Positions 9,557-19,195 of a stretch of DNA of 45,305 nt are shown in pieces. The stretch lies in assembly GCA_015523325.1 (NCBI GenBank), contig WAKO01000016.1, forward strand, positions 1 through 45,305. The letters are read 5' to 3'. The number at the start of each line of letters is the position of its first letter. Positions within the stretch are counted from its first letter, which is position 1. This stretch comes from Microcaldota archaeon (GTDB lineage: Archaea; Micrarchaeota; Micrarchaeia; Anstonellales; J096). The position numbers and the translations under genes were made by a program. Below the pieces are notes generated by a model. It was not told where the DNA came from and did no database searches. It saw only the letters and a list, made by a program, of their open reading frames with translations.

Positions 9557-12013
9557 ATGAGGATTTACAGGGTTTCTTTCCTTCTTCTATTCCTTCTCCT
9601 ACTTTTATTTGGTTGCATTAGGCAAGAAACTGTTGAAGAAGCAGCCAGAAACTTAAACCAAATAAAATTGGAGTTAAAAGTAGATAATTTTGAATCAATT
9701 TCCCTATATCCCCTTTCCATAGATTCAGCCAATCCTCAAAGGATAGGAGAATTTAATGTCACAAAAGAATGTTTTTTTGGGGGTTGTTATTATTTGATGT
9801 GTGGTTTTAGAAAGGATTTTCTGAAGGAAAACAATCCTTTCAAATACATATTTGGGGTTAATTTAACAGATGGTAGGTGTTTTGTTTATTCAATAGGGGA
9901 AAGCCTTGATGATGAAGAGGCTTTTGTTGAGGACTACACAAGCTATTATGATAATGATAAGAAGGATGTTGAAGGAAGGTTTAATGTTGCTTATTTAATA
10001 GAGGAGGTTGGTTATTCTCAAGGAAATAATTTTTATGATGCAAGTAGAGCTTCTCCTCTCTGCTTAAATCAACTAAGGTTTCCTATTCAATTAGTTAGAG
10101 GAGATTATAGGAATGGTTATTATTTAACACCATTACTTTCAAATTCAATAAGATGTGCAACTGAAAGAAACTCAATTCCAGTATTTATTCTCTCAAATCC
10201 CACTAGGGAAGGAAATGGAGTTGTTCCTTTGAAAAACAATGTAGAAGAGATTTTAAATATCCTATCCTCTTCAAACAGCCCCTTCATAATATTCACTGAA
10301 GTAAATCCTCTTTACTCTAATGAAGAGGGATTAAAACAGATATCTCAAAGAAATTTGGAGAAGATTTCAGAGCAAATAAGGGTTATGAAGAGATATTGTA
10401 ATTATGTGAGAGATGGGAAACTTTATAGGGCTGCATCCCGTTGTATTGTGGGAATAAGTCTTCCATTTTATGAAAACCTTTCCTTAACAACAGAATTTTT
10501 TGATTCTCTTGTTAGAACTTATGGGGTGTTGCATAACAATGAATTCACAGGGCTTTTTGATGGCCCTACAATTGTAGGATTTTATTTAGTTTCAAATGAA
10601 TCTAAGCTATGTAATGGTTATTCTTTGATTAGTGATGCTTTGATTATTTCAAACTACTTTAGAACTTATAAGCCTACAAATGAAGATGAAGTTCATTCCC
10701 TCCCAATATTTTTACAAGGTGTTTCAATAATTAGGGATGGAAATCAAGGTTGTGAATTTAACCAATTAAATGAAAAACAACTCTTTTACTCATTTTTTGG
10801 AGATCCAAATGTAATATCTGGTTCTGGAATAATAAACATTCCATCTAAACCATTTTATCCAAGTTATTCTGTAATTCCGGGAGAAGAAAGTTGGTATATT
10901 GGAGAAAATATAAGAGATGTAAACACTTTCAATTATTTCTTCTCATTTTGCCAAGGTTATTACAAGTACTTAAATTATCCAAAAATAGCTTATAGAGCGG
11001 GATATGGAGGGGAAACTTGCCCTCTTGGTGATAAGGTGGTTGTTTCCTACTCTTTTGAACAATTTATCTCAAACTTTAGTGAAGTTGATCCTCTTTTTGA
11101 GGTAAATCCAGATGAGTATCCTCAACTTTATAGTTGCGCACCTTGCTTTTCTTATGAGGATCCTGAAAGTTATTTAGGAGATGTTTCGGAAATAAGTGGG
11201 GATATGGGTCTTTGTAGAGGTAATGAGGAGGTTGAGATTTCCAGTATTTCTTCCTCTTTTGGAACAGACCCAGAATTAACTAGAGCTGTACTCTCCTCAA
11301 TAGAATTTGATTACTCCCCACAAGGAAAATGTAATGTTAAATTTGTTAGAGAATCTTTAGCAACTAACCCATTAAGTTTGGAGGAAGTAAATAATTATTT
11401 GAGAGAGGCTGGGTGTAGAGAAGTGGAGGAGATGGTGTTTGATCCTAACACTGAAACATGTGTTCCGTCCTCTCTTAACCCTTCTCTCCAAGAGAGGTGT
11501 GTTCCAATAGGAGTGGGTTATGCTTTAATTCCAAAGGATGTTTTGGATAGGTATGGGTTAGCGTGTGGAAGTAATCCTCTCTCTTATTATTCAAATCTTT
11601 GTATTGTTTCAGCAGCTTTAGGAGATTCAATAAAAAATGCTCAATCAAGGAGTAGCTCTTTAAAGGAATGGATCTATGAATCTGCATTAGAGTTTTATGA
11701 TATTTGGTTTTCTAACCAACCAGTAGATCCAAACTCTCCAAACCCACAAAGTCCAAGAGAGGAATTTGCTGAAGAGGTTTTAGGAAAGTATAAGTTTTAT
11801 GCTTTAAATTGTGGAAGTTGTTATTCCCCCTCCTTTTATGAGAACACTTGCAATCTAGCTCAACAAATAACTAATGCAGACATTTGTGGAGGGGAAAGCC
11901 CTAAAAGGGATGTTCATCTTTATGTATTTGAGAACTACATCCAAGCAGGGTTATCAGAAGATAAAATTAGAGAAACCTTAAGAGAGATATTTGAGGAGAG
12001 GAATAAACCATAA
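9557..12013 (+). CDS. Large cysteine-rich lipoprotein, possible C-terminal lysozyme/SLT-like domain
   Basis: An 818-residue exported protein. The N-terminus has a hydrophobic signal (VSFLLLFLLLLLFGC) ending in a lipobox-like LFGC, so Cys20 is probably the lipid-anchored residue. It is rich in cysteine throughout, pointing to disulfides outside the cell. Residues about 200-350 (FIIFTEVNP, YGVLHNNEFTGLFDGPTIVGFYLV) could belong to a TIM-barrel-like domain. From about residue 567, SSSFGTDPELTRAVLSSIEFDYSP resembles the start of lytic transglycosylase domains, with Glu583 in the place of the catalytic Glu, then NPLSYYSNLCIVSAALGDSI and a tyrosine-rich helix. The SLT assignment is tentative. No close family recognised. 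Confidence 0.75.
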   Translation: MRIYRVSFLLLFLLLLLFGCIRQETVEEAARNLNQIKLELKVDNFESISLYPLSIDSANPQRIGEFNVTKECFFGGCYYLMCGFRKDFLKENNPFKYIFGVNLTDGRCFVYSIGESLDDEEAFVEDYTSYYDNDKKDVEGRFNVAYLIEEVGYSQGNNFYDASRASPLCLNQLRFPIQLVRGDYRNGYYLTPLLSNSIRCATERNSIPVFILSNPTREGNGVVPLKNNVEEILNILSSSNSPFIIFTEVNPLYSNEEGLKQISQRNLEKISEQIRVMKRYCNYVRDGKLYRAASRCIVGISLPFYENLSLTTEFFDSLVRTYGVLHNNEFTGLFDGPTIVGFYLVSNESKLCNGYSLISDALIISNYFRTYKPTNEDEVHSLPIFLQGVSIIRDGNQGCEFNQLNEKQLFYSFFGDPNVISGSGIINIPSKPFYPSYSVIPGEESWYIGENIRDVNTFNYFFSFCQGYYKYLNYPKIAYRAGYGGETCPLGDKVVVSYSFEQFISNFSEVDPLFEVNPDEYPQLYSCAPCFSYEDPESYLGDVSEISGDMGLCRGNEEVEISSISSSFGTDPELTRAVLSSIEFDYSPQGKCNVKFVRESLATNPLSLEEVNNYLREAGCREVEEMVFDPNTETCVPSSLNPSLQERCVPIGVGYALIPKDVLDRYGLACGSNPLSYYSNLCIVSAALGDSIKNAQSRSSSLKEWIYESALEFYDIWFSNQPVDPNSPNPQSPREEFAEEVLGKYKFYALNCGSCYSPSFYENTCNLAQQITNADICGGESPKRDVHLYVFENYIQAGLSEDKIRETLREIFEERNKP

Positions 12014-12052
12014 AACTACTATAAAACCTAATAAAACCATTATAATATGTTT

Positions 12053-14107
12053 TCATTCTTTTTTTCTACTTCTTTTCTTCTTAGTTTTATTGCCACTTCT
12101 ACTTCCTTTATCTCCTTTATCCTCTTCATTTAATTTCTTTAATAAGGAAATAAGTTCCTTCTTTTCTTTAGAGTCCTTTAAGCTATGTTCAAGAACCTCC
12201 TCTATCCTCTCAACTCCAATTATCTTTATTTTCCTCCCTTCTTTTATAACATCTTTCTCGTTCATTTTTGGAATAATTACTTTCTTTAATCCAGCCTCCT
12301 CTGCAGCTTCAACCTTTGCGGTAACTCCACCAACAGGAAGTACTTTTCCCCTTATATCTAAACTTCCAGTCATAGCTACACTTTGGTCTATGGGAATTCC
12401 TTTGTAGGCTGATAAAACCGCTAAAGCAACGGCAATGCTTGCGGAATCTCCTTCCACTCCTTCATAAGTTTGCAAAAATTGAATATGAATGTCTTTTTCT
12501 GAAATTTCTGGGCCAAGGGCTTTTTTCACAATTGCTGATATGTTGTAAATAGCTTCTTTTGCTATTTCCCCAAGCTTTCCAGTAGCTATTATTTTTCTCT
12601 CTACTGAGCTTGAAGAAGGAGTAACCTCGGCCACAATAGGCAATACAAGCCCTTTATAGGTTTCTCCAATAACAGCTAATCCATTAACTCTTCCAACCTC
12701 ATACCCTTTATTTAAGAAAACTTGGTATTCCTTTTTCCTCTCTATTATTCTTTCTCCTATTTGTGCTTCAACAAGCTTATAATACTTCTTTGCTTCAACC
12801 ACATCCTCTTTTTGAACGTATTTATGGCCTCTCTCCAAAGCCAAATCTCCAGCAGCTCTAATCAAACCTCCAAGCTCTCTAAGCCTTAAGGTTAGCTTTC
12901 CTTTCCTTCCACTTAACCTTCTTGCTTCATTTATTATTTCAATAACAGCCTCTTTAGTGAAGTGAGGAATTTTTCCATCCTTCTTTATCTCTTGAGCTAT
13001 AAATTGAACCATTTTCCTTCTATTCTCTGGAGTGTCATCCATATCCTCATTCATATAAACCTCATAACCATTTCCTCTAATCCTACTCCTCAAAGCAGGG
13101 TGGAGGTATTTCAAATCATTTAGGTTTCCTGCAGCAACCAACACAAAGTCACAAGGCGCTGGTTGGGTTTTTACTAAGGCTCCTGAGGAGTTTTCGCTTT
13201 GTCCTGTTATGCTGTATTTCTTTTCTTGCATAGCAGTTAATAACTCTTGTTGCCAATTTAGCTTTAGGCTAGCTATCTCATCTATGAATAGAATTCCTTT
13301 ATGGGCTTTGTGGATTGCTCCTGCTTCAACCCTTAAATGAGGAGGAGTTCCAAGCCCTCCACTTTGAAAAGGATCATGCTTAACATCACCTAATAAAGCT
13401 CCTGCCTTAGCTCCTGTAGCATCCACAAATGGAGCTTTAGTTTTTCCTGTGTTATCAACAATTAGCTTTGGTTTTAGAGGTTTTGAGAGAGGCATTTTTG
13501 AGAAGTTTTCCACAACACCACTAAACAAATAAAATAAACCAAGCCCAAACATTAATGTTAGAGAAAGCCACTTCAGTGATTCCTCTAGAGGAGCAATTAA
13601 TATTGCTAGTCCTATTAAAGCAAGTAAAAGAAGAGCAGTATTTTTATTCAACTTTTTTGGTTCTTCTTTTTTCATCTCTTTAAAGCTTATTAATCTTCTT
13701 CCCAAACCTATTGAAAGGGCTTTAACTATTCCCACATAGTCTTTTTTTAAGGTTAGTTCTCTTATTGCATTTAACTCCTTTGGTGTGTAGAGTTTTAAGA
13801 AATAAGGATGTTTCATCAAGTATTCAAAATTTGGATAGGTTTTAACAGCTTTAATTATTGGCTCATTCTCCATTACTCTATTTGGATAAGCTAAGATGTC
13901 TTCTAGCTCTTCTATTGGCATTAGCTCCGCCATTGCTTGTGCCAACATGCTTTTTCCTATCCCAGGAGGCCCAATCAACAAAACATGTCTCTTTTGTTTA
14001 GCAGCTCTCTTTATTATCTCTACCGCCTTATCTTGCCCAATTACTTGCTCTATTAGCTTTGTTGGAATATTAATCTCTTCAGTAGTTTTAAAATCAAACT
14101 CCTCCAT
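12053..14107 (-). CDS. lonB: Archaeal Lon protease (membrane-anchored LonB)
   Basis: ATP-dependent protease of the archaeal LonB class, anchored in the membrane and facing the cytoplasm. Visible: Walker A GPPGIGKS near residue 45; an inserted pair of membrane helices ([16 protein letters not shown] and [17 protein letters not shown]) near residues 155-200; Walker B GILFIDEI; sensor and arginine-finger region [10 protein letters not shown]; and the S16 protease domain with GDSAS (Ser555) and [12 protein letters not shown] (Lys598), the usual 43-residue dyad spacing. The C-terminal tail is very basic and charged. I use the ATG at 14107; a GTG directly upstream at 14110 is possible. Convergent with the lipoprotein gene. 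Confidence 0.95.
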   Translation of the reverse strand: MEEFDFKTTEEINIPTKLIEQVIGQDKAVEIIKRAAKQKRHVLLIGPPGIGKSMLAQAMAELMPIEELEDILAYPNRVMENEPIIKAVKTYPNFEYLMKHPYFLKLYTPKELNAIRELTLKKDYVGIVKALSIGLGRRLISFKEMKKEEPKKLNKNTALLLLALIGLAILIAPLEESLKWLSLTLMFGLGLFYLFSGVVENFSKMPLSKPLKPKLIVDNTGKTKAPFVDATGAKAGALLGDVKHDPFQSGGLGTPPHLRVEAGAIHKAHKGILFIDEIASLKLNWQQELLTAMQEKKYSITGQSENSSGALVKTQPAPCDFVLVAAGNLNDLKYLHPALRSRIRGNGYEVYMNEDMDDTPENRRKMVQFIAQEIKKDGKIPHFTKEAVIEIINEARRLSGRKGKLTLRLRELGGLIRAAGDLALERGHKYVQKEDVVEAKKYYKLVEAQIGERIIERKKEYQVFLNKGYEVGRVNGLAVIGETYKGLVLPIVAEVTPSSSSVERKIIATGKLGEIAKEAIYNISAIVKKALGPEISEKDIHIQFLQTYEGVEGDSASIAVALAVLSAYKGIPIDQSVAMTGSLDIRGKVLPVGGVTAKVEAAEEAGLKKVIIPKMNEKDVIKEGRKIKIIGVERIEEVLEHSLKDSKEKKELISLLKKLNEEDKGDKGSRSGNKTKKKRSRKKE

Positions 14108-14219
14108 CACATCAGAAATTGAAGTAACCCTTTAAATAGCTTTTGTGATAACTCTTCCTTAAACCTACTTAAACCAATTATAACAACTAATAAATAACTG
14201 AAGTGTGCTAGGGATATTT

Positions 14220-15821
14220 ATGAGAATAATAACAGCAGCCTTGCCTTATGCAAATGGGCCTTTGCATTTAGGCCATATAAGGAGCACTTACCTTCCTGCA
14301 GATATTTATAAGAGGTTCTCAAACTTGTTTGGAGTCAAAGCCCTTTATGTTTGTGCTAGTGATGAGCATGGAACTCCTATTGCCTTAGAGGCCCAAAAAC
14401 AAGGAAAGAGCCCTGAGGAGCTTTCTTCCTTTTATCATAAAATGCAAGAAGAGGATTTCTCAAAGCTTAACATTTCATTTGATATTTTCCACTCCACCCA
14501 TAGCAAGGAAAATGAAGAATTAACGCTCTTCTTTTTTGAAAAGCTAAAGGAAAAAGGCCTTATTTACAAAAAGAATGTTCTTCAGTATTATTGTGAGGAG
14601 CTTGAGAGATTTATGCCTGATAGGTATGTGGTTGGAACTTGCCCTTACTGTAAAGCAGAAAACCAATACGCTGATCAGTGTGAGGCTTGTGGAAAAACCC
14701 TAAAAGCAGGGGAGCTTATTTCTCCAAAGTGCATAATTACAGGAAAGCCTCCAAAATTAAAGGAGAGCTCTCACTATTTCTTTAAGCTAACCGCATTAAA
14801 AGAAGAGCTTTCTAACTTTATAGAGAGAGGAAACTTTCAAGAAGAGGTTAAGAATTATGTTAGAGATTGGTTAGCTAAGCTTATGGATTGGGATATTGTT
14901 AGAGATTTTGATTGGGGAATAAGAGTTCCTAACACAAACCAAGTGTTTTATGTTTGGTTTGATGCCCCTATAGGTTATATAAGCTCACTAAAAGCCCTAA
15001 CTAAAAACTGGAAGGAGTATTGGAATAGTTCAGAGGTAATCCATTTTATTGGAAAAGACATAATATATCATCACTACTTATTTTGGCCAGCTATGCTTTT
15101 AGGTGTTTCATTTAACCTCCCTTCCTCAATCCCTGTGAGAGGGTATTTAACTTTAGAAGGCCAAAAGTTCTCAAAAAGTAGGGGGTGGTATATAACTTTG
15201 AGAGAATTTCTTGAGATTTTTCCAGCTGATTATTTGAGATATTATATGACCTCTATAACCCCTTATTCTTTAACTGACGCAAACTTTTCTCTAGCTGAGT
15301 TTAAGGAGAAAATAAATAATGAGCTTATTTCTAATTATGGAAATTTAATTAATAGGTTAAAGCTAGCTTCAGGATTAGAGCTTGTTGATCCTTCTAATTC
15401 CTTTAAAGAGGAAGCCCTTGGTTTAGTAAATGATTATGAGGAAGTAATGAATTCCTTTAGGTTTAAAGAGGGCTTAGAGATAACAATGAAAATAATTAAG
15501 GAGGCAAACTCAATCCTAAGCAAAGAAGAACCTTGGAAGCTTGAAAAAACAGAGAGAGCAAAAACAATGGGAAAAGTGGTTTACCTCTCTTTAATTGGTT
15601 CCATCCTATTATATCCTTTTATCCCTTCATCTTCCAAAAAAGCGTTAAGCATATTAAACTTTAAACTCTTGGAAGAGTTTGAGAGAGAAGGAAAAAACAT
15701 TGATTTCTCCTCTCTAAAAACTCCTGAAAGGATAAATACTCCCTTCCCCCTATTCAAAAGGGTTGAGGAAAAGGAAGTTTTGAAGCTAAAAGAATTGCTC
15801 TCTAAAAGAAGCAAAAGATGA
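14220..15821 (+). CDS. metG: Methionyl-tRNA synthetase
   Basis: Class I aminoacyl-tRNA synthetase charging tRNA-Met. Visible: PYANGPLHLGHIRSTYLPADIYKRF with the HIGH-type signature HLGH, the zinc knuckle CPYCKAENQYADQCEACG, FDAPIGY, HFIGKDIIYHHYLFWP, and the KMSKS-type loop KFSKSRG. The 533-residue protein stops after the anticodon-binding helical domain and lacks a C-terminal EMAP-like tRNA-binding domain. The start is the ATG at 14220, which gives the conserved MRIITAALPYANG; a GTG at 14205 is unlikely. AATAAATAA at about 14189 is a plausible TATA box, giving a short or absent leader. Confidence 0.97.
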   Translation: MRIITAALPYANGPLHLGHIRSTYLPADIYKRFSNLFGVKALYVCASDEHGTPIALEAQKQGKSPEELSSFYHKMQEEDFSKLNISFDIFHSTHSKENEELTLFFFEKLKEKGLIYKKNVLQYYCEELERFMPDRYVVGTCPYCKAENQYADQCEACGKTLKAGELISPKCIITGKPPKLKESSHYFFKLTALKEELSNFIERGNFQEEVKNYVRDWLAKLMDWDIVRDFDWGIRVPNTNQVFYVWFDAPIGYISSLKALTKNWKEYWNSSEVIHFIGKDIIYHHYLFWPAMLLGVSFNLPSSIPVRGYLTLEGQKFSKSRGWYITLREFLEIFPADYLRYYMTSITPYSLTDANFSLAEFKEKINNELISNYGNLINRLKLASGLELVDPSNSFKEEALGLVNDYEEVMNSFRFKEGLEITMKIIKEANSILSKEEPWKLEKTERAKTMGKVVYLSLIGSILLYPFIPSSSKKALSILNFKLLEEFEREGKNIDFSSLKTPERINTPFPLFKRVEEKEVLKLKELLSKRSKR

Positions 15822-15843
15822 GAACCAAAAATATAAATAACTC

Positions 15844-16236
15844 CTAACTTTTCTCTTCTTTTAATAGAACTCCATTAAGAACCCCATCTTGGCCAGGCCT
15901 ACTTGTTACTTTAACCATTCCAACATCAGTTTCTAAAATTGCTCCTTTAGTTATTATGCTTTGTCTTGTAAAATCAGCGTTGTTTGATTTAACAACTCTC
16001 TTTATTTTTACTCTCTTCACTTCATTTCCTAATGAAACATTTATGAATTCCTCTCTTTGTAGCTTTACTTTTCTATTTCCTCCTCTAACTCTAACAACCT
16101 TTGCTTTCCTCTCTCCAAGCTTTGTTGCAACAAATGTTCCTCCAACATGAGCTAGCTTTTTATCTCTATTCTTTACTTTTTTAGCTCCTGTTCCTCTTCT
16201 AACTTTTCCTTTCAATACCTCATGATATTGATCCAA
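15844..16236 (-). CDS. rps8e: 30S ribosomal protein S8e
   Basis: Small-subunit ribosomal protein of archaea and eukaryotes. The central RKAKVVRVRGGNRKVKLQREEF and the later VVKSNNADFTRQSIITKGAILET are S8e signatures; the length of 130 fits archaeal S8e. The start is a TTG at 16236: GGAGGGA lies 5-6 nt upstream and no ATG exists before the conserved core, so the rare start is well supported. Convergent with metG and divergent from L34e. The N-terminus differs from the usual WQGRS form. Confidence 0.92.
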   Translation of the reverse strand: MDQYHEVLKGKVRRGTGAKKVKNRDKKLAHVGGTFVATKLGERKAKVVRVRGGNRKVKLQREEFINVSLGNEVKRVKIKRVVKSNNADFTRQSIITKGAILETDVGMVKVTSRPGQDGVLNGVLLKEEKS

Positions 16237-16252
16237 ATTATCCCTCCTTAAA

Positions 16253-16275
16253 TATAATAGCCTAGCTATAATAGC
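16253..16275 (-). repeat. 9-bp direct repeat in the S8e leader
   Basis: TATAATAGC is present at 16253-16261 and at 16267-16275, a 14-bp period, just upstream of the S8e ribosome-binding site. A TATA-like A/T stretch (TTTTTAAATTTTTT at about 16287-16300) lies further upstream, so the repeat would fall at the transcription start or in the short leader. Ribosomal-protein leader control is possible but only inferred. Confidence 0.45.
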
Positions 16276-16356
16276 ATAGTAGTGTTTTTAAATTTTTTAG
16301 GTAGAGAAAAAATACTATTCTAAACTTTACCAACTTTAAACTCTTGGAGGGAGAGA

Positions 16357-16605
16357 ATGGCAAAATCAAGAAAAGAAAAACACAGGTGTGGGATTTGTAA
16401 ATCACTTCTAAATGGCATTTCCTCAAAAGGCTCAAAAACTCAAAAAAAGGTTTCCCGCCCATTTTCAGGGCTTTGTGTAAAGTGCTATGAGAGAATCTTC
16501 AAGTTGGCAAAGAGGTATTATGCAAATGAATTAAGAGAGGAAGAAATAGAGCTAAAGTACTTGCCCTACATAAAATCATTGAAAAGGGTTTCTGAGGTCT
16601 TCTAA
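16357..16605 (+). CDS. rpl34e: 50S ribosomal protein L34e
   Basis: Zinc-ribbon protein of the large ribosomal subunit. The 82-residue product shows HRCGICKSLLNG, then SRPFSGLCVKCYERI, the paired CxxC layout and the RPxxGxLCxxC signature of L34e. It lacks the long basic N-terminal extension of many homologues. GGAGGGAGAGA precedes the ATG, a strong ribosome-binding site. A cytidylate kinase gene follows after 35 nt; L34e and cmk are commonly adjacent in archaea. A T-rich stretch at 16608-16630 lies between the two. Confidence 0.88.
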   Translation: MAKSRKEKHRCGICKSLLNGISSKGSKTQKKVSRPFSGLCVKCYERIFKLAKRYYANELREEEIELKYLPYIKSLKRVSEVF

Positions 16606-16640
16606 ACCTTTCTTAGTTTTTTCTTTTTTGAGTGAACTAA

Positions 16641-17168
16641 ATGAAAATAGCTATTTCAGGTTTTTCAGGAAGTGGAAAAACTTCTTTGGCAAAAGAGTTG
16701 AGTATTGCTACTGGCTTTGATTTAATAATCCCTAGCTTTAAAGAGCTTGCAAAAAAGAAGGGGATCTCTTTAATGGAATTTCAAGAGCTAGCCTCAAAAA
16801 ATCCTAACATTGATAAGGAGTTTGATGAGTTTATAAGGAATGAATCCTCAAAAAAAGAAAACTGCATAGTAGCAACTTGGCTTGCTATTTGGATTGTTGA
16901 GGCAGATGTTAGGGTTTTTCTTCATTCCCCTTTAGAGCAAAGAGCTAAAAGAATTGCAAAAAGGGATGGAATTTCTTTTGAAGAGGCGCTTTCTTTAACA
17001 AAAAAGAGGGATGAGCAAAATTATGAGAGGTATAAAAAAATTTATAACATAAATATAAAGGATTTTCTTTCACAAGCAGACATTGTTCTTAACACATCCT
17101 CATTAACATTAAAGGAAGAAGTAGAAGTAGTTCTATCTTTAGTAAATAAAAGGATTAGAAAAGGATGA
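16641..17168 (+). CDS. cmk: Cytidylate kinase (archaeal type)
   Basis: Phosphorylates CMP/dCMP with ATP. P-loop ISGFSGSGKTSLAKELS at the N-terminus, GISLMEFQELASKNPNIDKEFDEFI as in archaeal Cmk, and the lid-like RAKRIAKRDGISFEEAL. At 175 residues it is the short archaeal form. It follows L34e closely, as in other archaea, which supports the assignment. Confidence 0.92.
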   Translation: MKIAISGFSGSGKTSLAKELSIATGFDLIIPSFKELAKKKGISLMEFQELASKNPNIDKEFDEFIRNESSKKENCIVATWLAIWIVEADVRVFLHSPLEQRAKRIAKRDGISFEEALSLTKKRDEQNYERYKKIYNINIKDFLSQADIVLNTSSLTLKEEVEVVLSLVNKRIRKG

Positions 17169-17232
17169 TGCTAAAATAGCTTTAATTGTTTGAAGAAATT
17201 GTTTGAAGAGAGAAAGGAGGATTGGAGCCTCA

Positions 17233-17266
17233 TTGGTTCAAAATTTGAACCAAAAAGTTTTTAAAC
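17233..17266 (+). promoter_or_regulatory. 21-bp perfect palindrome abutting the tfb TATA box
   Basis: Arms TTGGTTCAAA (17233-17242) and TTTGAACCAA (17244-17253) surround a single A, a perfect palindrome. GTTTTTAAAC (17257-17266) directly after it looks like the TATA box of tfb, with the start ATG at 17303 and a GGTGATT ribosome-binding site between. The position overlapping or touching the BRE suggests a homodimeric regulator site, either blocking TFB recruitment or activating from upstream. The palindrome is seen; the regulator is unknown. Confidence 0.65.
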
Positions 17267-17302
17267 AACCTCCTATTAAAAAAATTCCCAGTTGGTGATT
17301 TT

Positions 17303-18238
17303 ATGGCTAAAAAAGGAAAAAAGGAGAAATCAACCTACTCTATTTGCCCTGAATGTGGTGGAGAGAGGTTAATAAGAGATTATGAAAGAGGAGAAATAAT
17401 TTGTGCAACTTGTGGGTTGGTTATTACAGAAAATATTCAGGATACAGGGCCAGAATGGAGGGCTTTTGATGCAGACCAAAAAGCAAAAAGAGCAAGGAGT
17501 GGAGCTCCTACAAAGCTTATGAGACCAAACAAAGGGTTGGTTACTGAGATAAATCTATATAATAAAGACATAAAAGGAACAAAGATCAGTTCACGCCAAC
17601 AAGGACAATTAAGGAGAATGAGAAAATGGCATAAGAGAATAAGCATAGCAACAAGTGTTGAAAAAAACCTAGCAATTGCTTTGGCAGAGCTTGATAGGGT
17701 GGCAAGTGCCTTAGGATTACCGGACTCAATAAAGGAAAATGCTGCCTTACTTTACAGAAAAGCAGTTAAGGATGAGTTGGTTAGAGGAAGGCTTATAGAA
17801 AGTGTTGTTGCAGCAATAATCTACACTGTTTGTAGAATGAATGATATTCCTAGAACTTTAGATGAGATAAGTAAGGCAAGTGGAATTGAGAAAAAAGAGA
17901 TAGGAAGGGCTTATAGGTTTTTAAAGAAAGAGCTAGATGTTGGAATCCCTCTCCCAGATCCAAGCATTTATGTCCCTAAGTTTGCTACAGTGTTAGGGCT
18001 CTCCCCAAAAGTTCAAAAAAAGGCTATGGAAATAATAAAGAAGGCAATTGAAAAGGGTTTGATTTCAGGAAGGGGCCCTACAGGAGTTGCAGCAGCAGCA
18101 ATCTACATAGCCTCTGCCTTATTAGGAGAGAGAAGAACACAAAAAGAGGTTGCTGATGTTGCTGGAGTTACAGAGGTAACAATAAGAAATAGGTATAGAG
18201 AATTAAAGAAAGAATTAAATCTAGACGTAAATCTATGA
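17303..18238 (+). CDS. tfb: Transcription initiation factor B (TFB)
   Basis: Recruits RNA polymerase to TBP-bound promoters. Visible: N-terminal zinc ribbon CPECGGERLIRDYERGEIICATCGLVI, B-finger/linker GPEWRAFDADQKAKRARSG, and two cyclin-fold repeats (about residues 115-205 and 210-305), the second with GRGPTGVAAAAIYIAS and the C-terminal helix-turn-helix that reads the BRE (TQKEVADVAGVTEVTIRNRYREL). Full length, 311 residues. It has its own promoter after a 134-nt gap with the palindrome at 17233. A T-rich stretch around 18279-18294 may end transcription. Confidence 0.97.
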   Translation: MAKKGKKEKSTYSICPECGGERLIRDYERGEIICATCGLVITENIQDTGPEWRAFDADQKAKRARSGAPTKLMRPNKGLVTEINLYNKDIKGTKISSRQQGQLRRMRKWHKRISIATSVEKNLAIALAELDRVASALGLPDSIKENAALLYRKAVKDELVRGRLIESVVAAIIYTVCRMNDIPRTLDEISKASGIEKKEIGRAYRFLKKELDVGIPLPDPSIYVPKFATVLGLSPKVQKKAMEIIKKAIEKGLISGRGPTGVAAAAIYIASALLGERRTQKEVADVAGVTEVTIRNRYRELKKELNLDVNL

Positions 18239-18309
18239 ATTTTTATGAATTCAGCTTTTGATTTTTAGCTTATGTTGTATTTTTATTTTTTTCGTGTAAA
18301 AAATAAATT

Positions 18310-19188
18310 ATGGTAAGTTTTGTAAAATTAAGGGAATTCTTAAAGTTAACTAGGCTTGATCATGGCTTTGTTTTAAGTTTTGCTGTTTTTCTTGCTTACT
18401 TAATTTTAGGAGTGGATATTTTAGGAAACCTTTATTTGGTTACTCTCTCTTTACTTATTCCAATATTTCTTCAAGCAGGGGCTTTTACTTTAAATGATTA
18501 TTTAGATTATGAAGCTGATTTAGCAAATAAAAGAATGGATAGGCCTTTAATAAACAATAGCTTTAAGAGAGAAACAGCCCTCTATTTTTCTATAGCATTT
18601 TTCTTATTGGCTTTAGTCCTTTCCTTCTTTTTACCAAAAAATGCTTTCTTAATAGTTGCTTCTTCAGTTTTCCTTTCCCTAGCCTATGATATTTACTTAA
18701 AGCACTTTCCTTTAATTGGAAATGCGGTAATAGCTCTAACAATGGGCTTGCCTTTTATTTATGCAAACGCAGTTTTTTTTAGCGAGCTAAAAGAAACAAC
18801 TCCAATCCTATTTGGAATGGCATTTATAATAGGATTGGCTAGAGAGATAATAAAGGATATTGAAGATTATGAGGGAGATGCAAAAGTAGGTTCAAAAACC
18901 CTCCCGATCCTTCTTGGAATTAAGTTCTCTTCTTTTTTAAGCGGCTTCCTTCTCCTTTTATTTTTAGGAATAGCTATAATTCCCTTTATTTTTTATTTTG
19001 AGCCAACTATTCTCTCAACTTTACTTTTACTTTTTTCCTATCTTTTGATTTCATACTCAGTAGGAATAGCGTTTTTTGGAATAAATGAGGAGAATTTTAA
19101 GGAAAGAGCAGCAAAAATAAAAAACCTCCTTTATATTGCTATGTTAATTGGTTTATTATCCCTAGCTTTCCTTTCTTTATCAATATAA
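18310..19188 (+). CDS. UbiA-family prenyltransferase, probable digeranylgeranylglyceryl phosphate synthase
   Basis: Membrane prenyltransferase. The first Asp-rich motif is NDYLDYEADLANKRMDRPL near residue 62 and the second is DIEDYEGDAKVGSKTLP near residue 183, each between hydrophobic helices (seven to nine in all). In archaea this subfamily typically makes the second ether bond of membrane lipids (DGGGP synthase), which is the likeliest role; other UbiA substrates are not excluded. Length 292 is normal. No other lipid genes are adjacent. Confidence 0.85.
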   Translation: MVSFVKLREFLKLTRLDHGFVLSFAVFLAYLILGVDILGNLYLVTLSLLIPIFLQAGAFTLNDYLDYEADLANKRMDRPLINNSFKRETALYFSIAFFLLALVLSFFLPKNAFLIVASSVFLSLAYDIYLKHFPLIGNAVIALTMGLPFIYANAVFFSELKETTPILFGMAFIIGLAREIIKDIEDYEGDAKVGSKTLPILLGIKFSSFLSGFLLLLFLGIAIIPFIFYFEPTILSTLLLLFSYLLISYSVGIAFFGINEENFKERAAKIKNLLYIAMLIGLLSLAFLSLSI

Positions 19189-19195
19189 CCCTACT

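Noticed and set aside
11991..12407. Open frame antisense to the lonB 3' end
   Set aside because: Low-complexity Ser/Phe/Leu product caused by reading the complement of a Lys/Glu-rich gene.
14205..14219. GTG at 14205 as the metG start
   Set aside because: The conserved N-terminus MRIITAALPYANG begins at the ATG at 14220.
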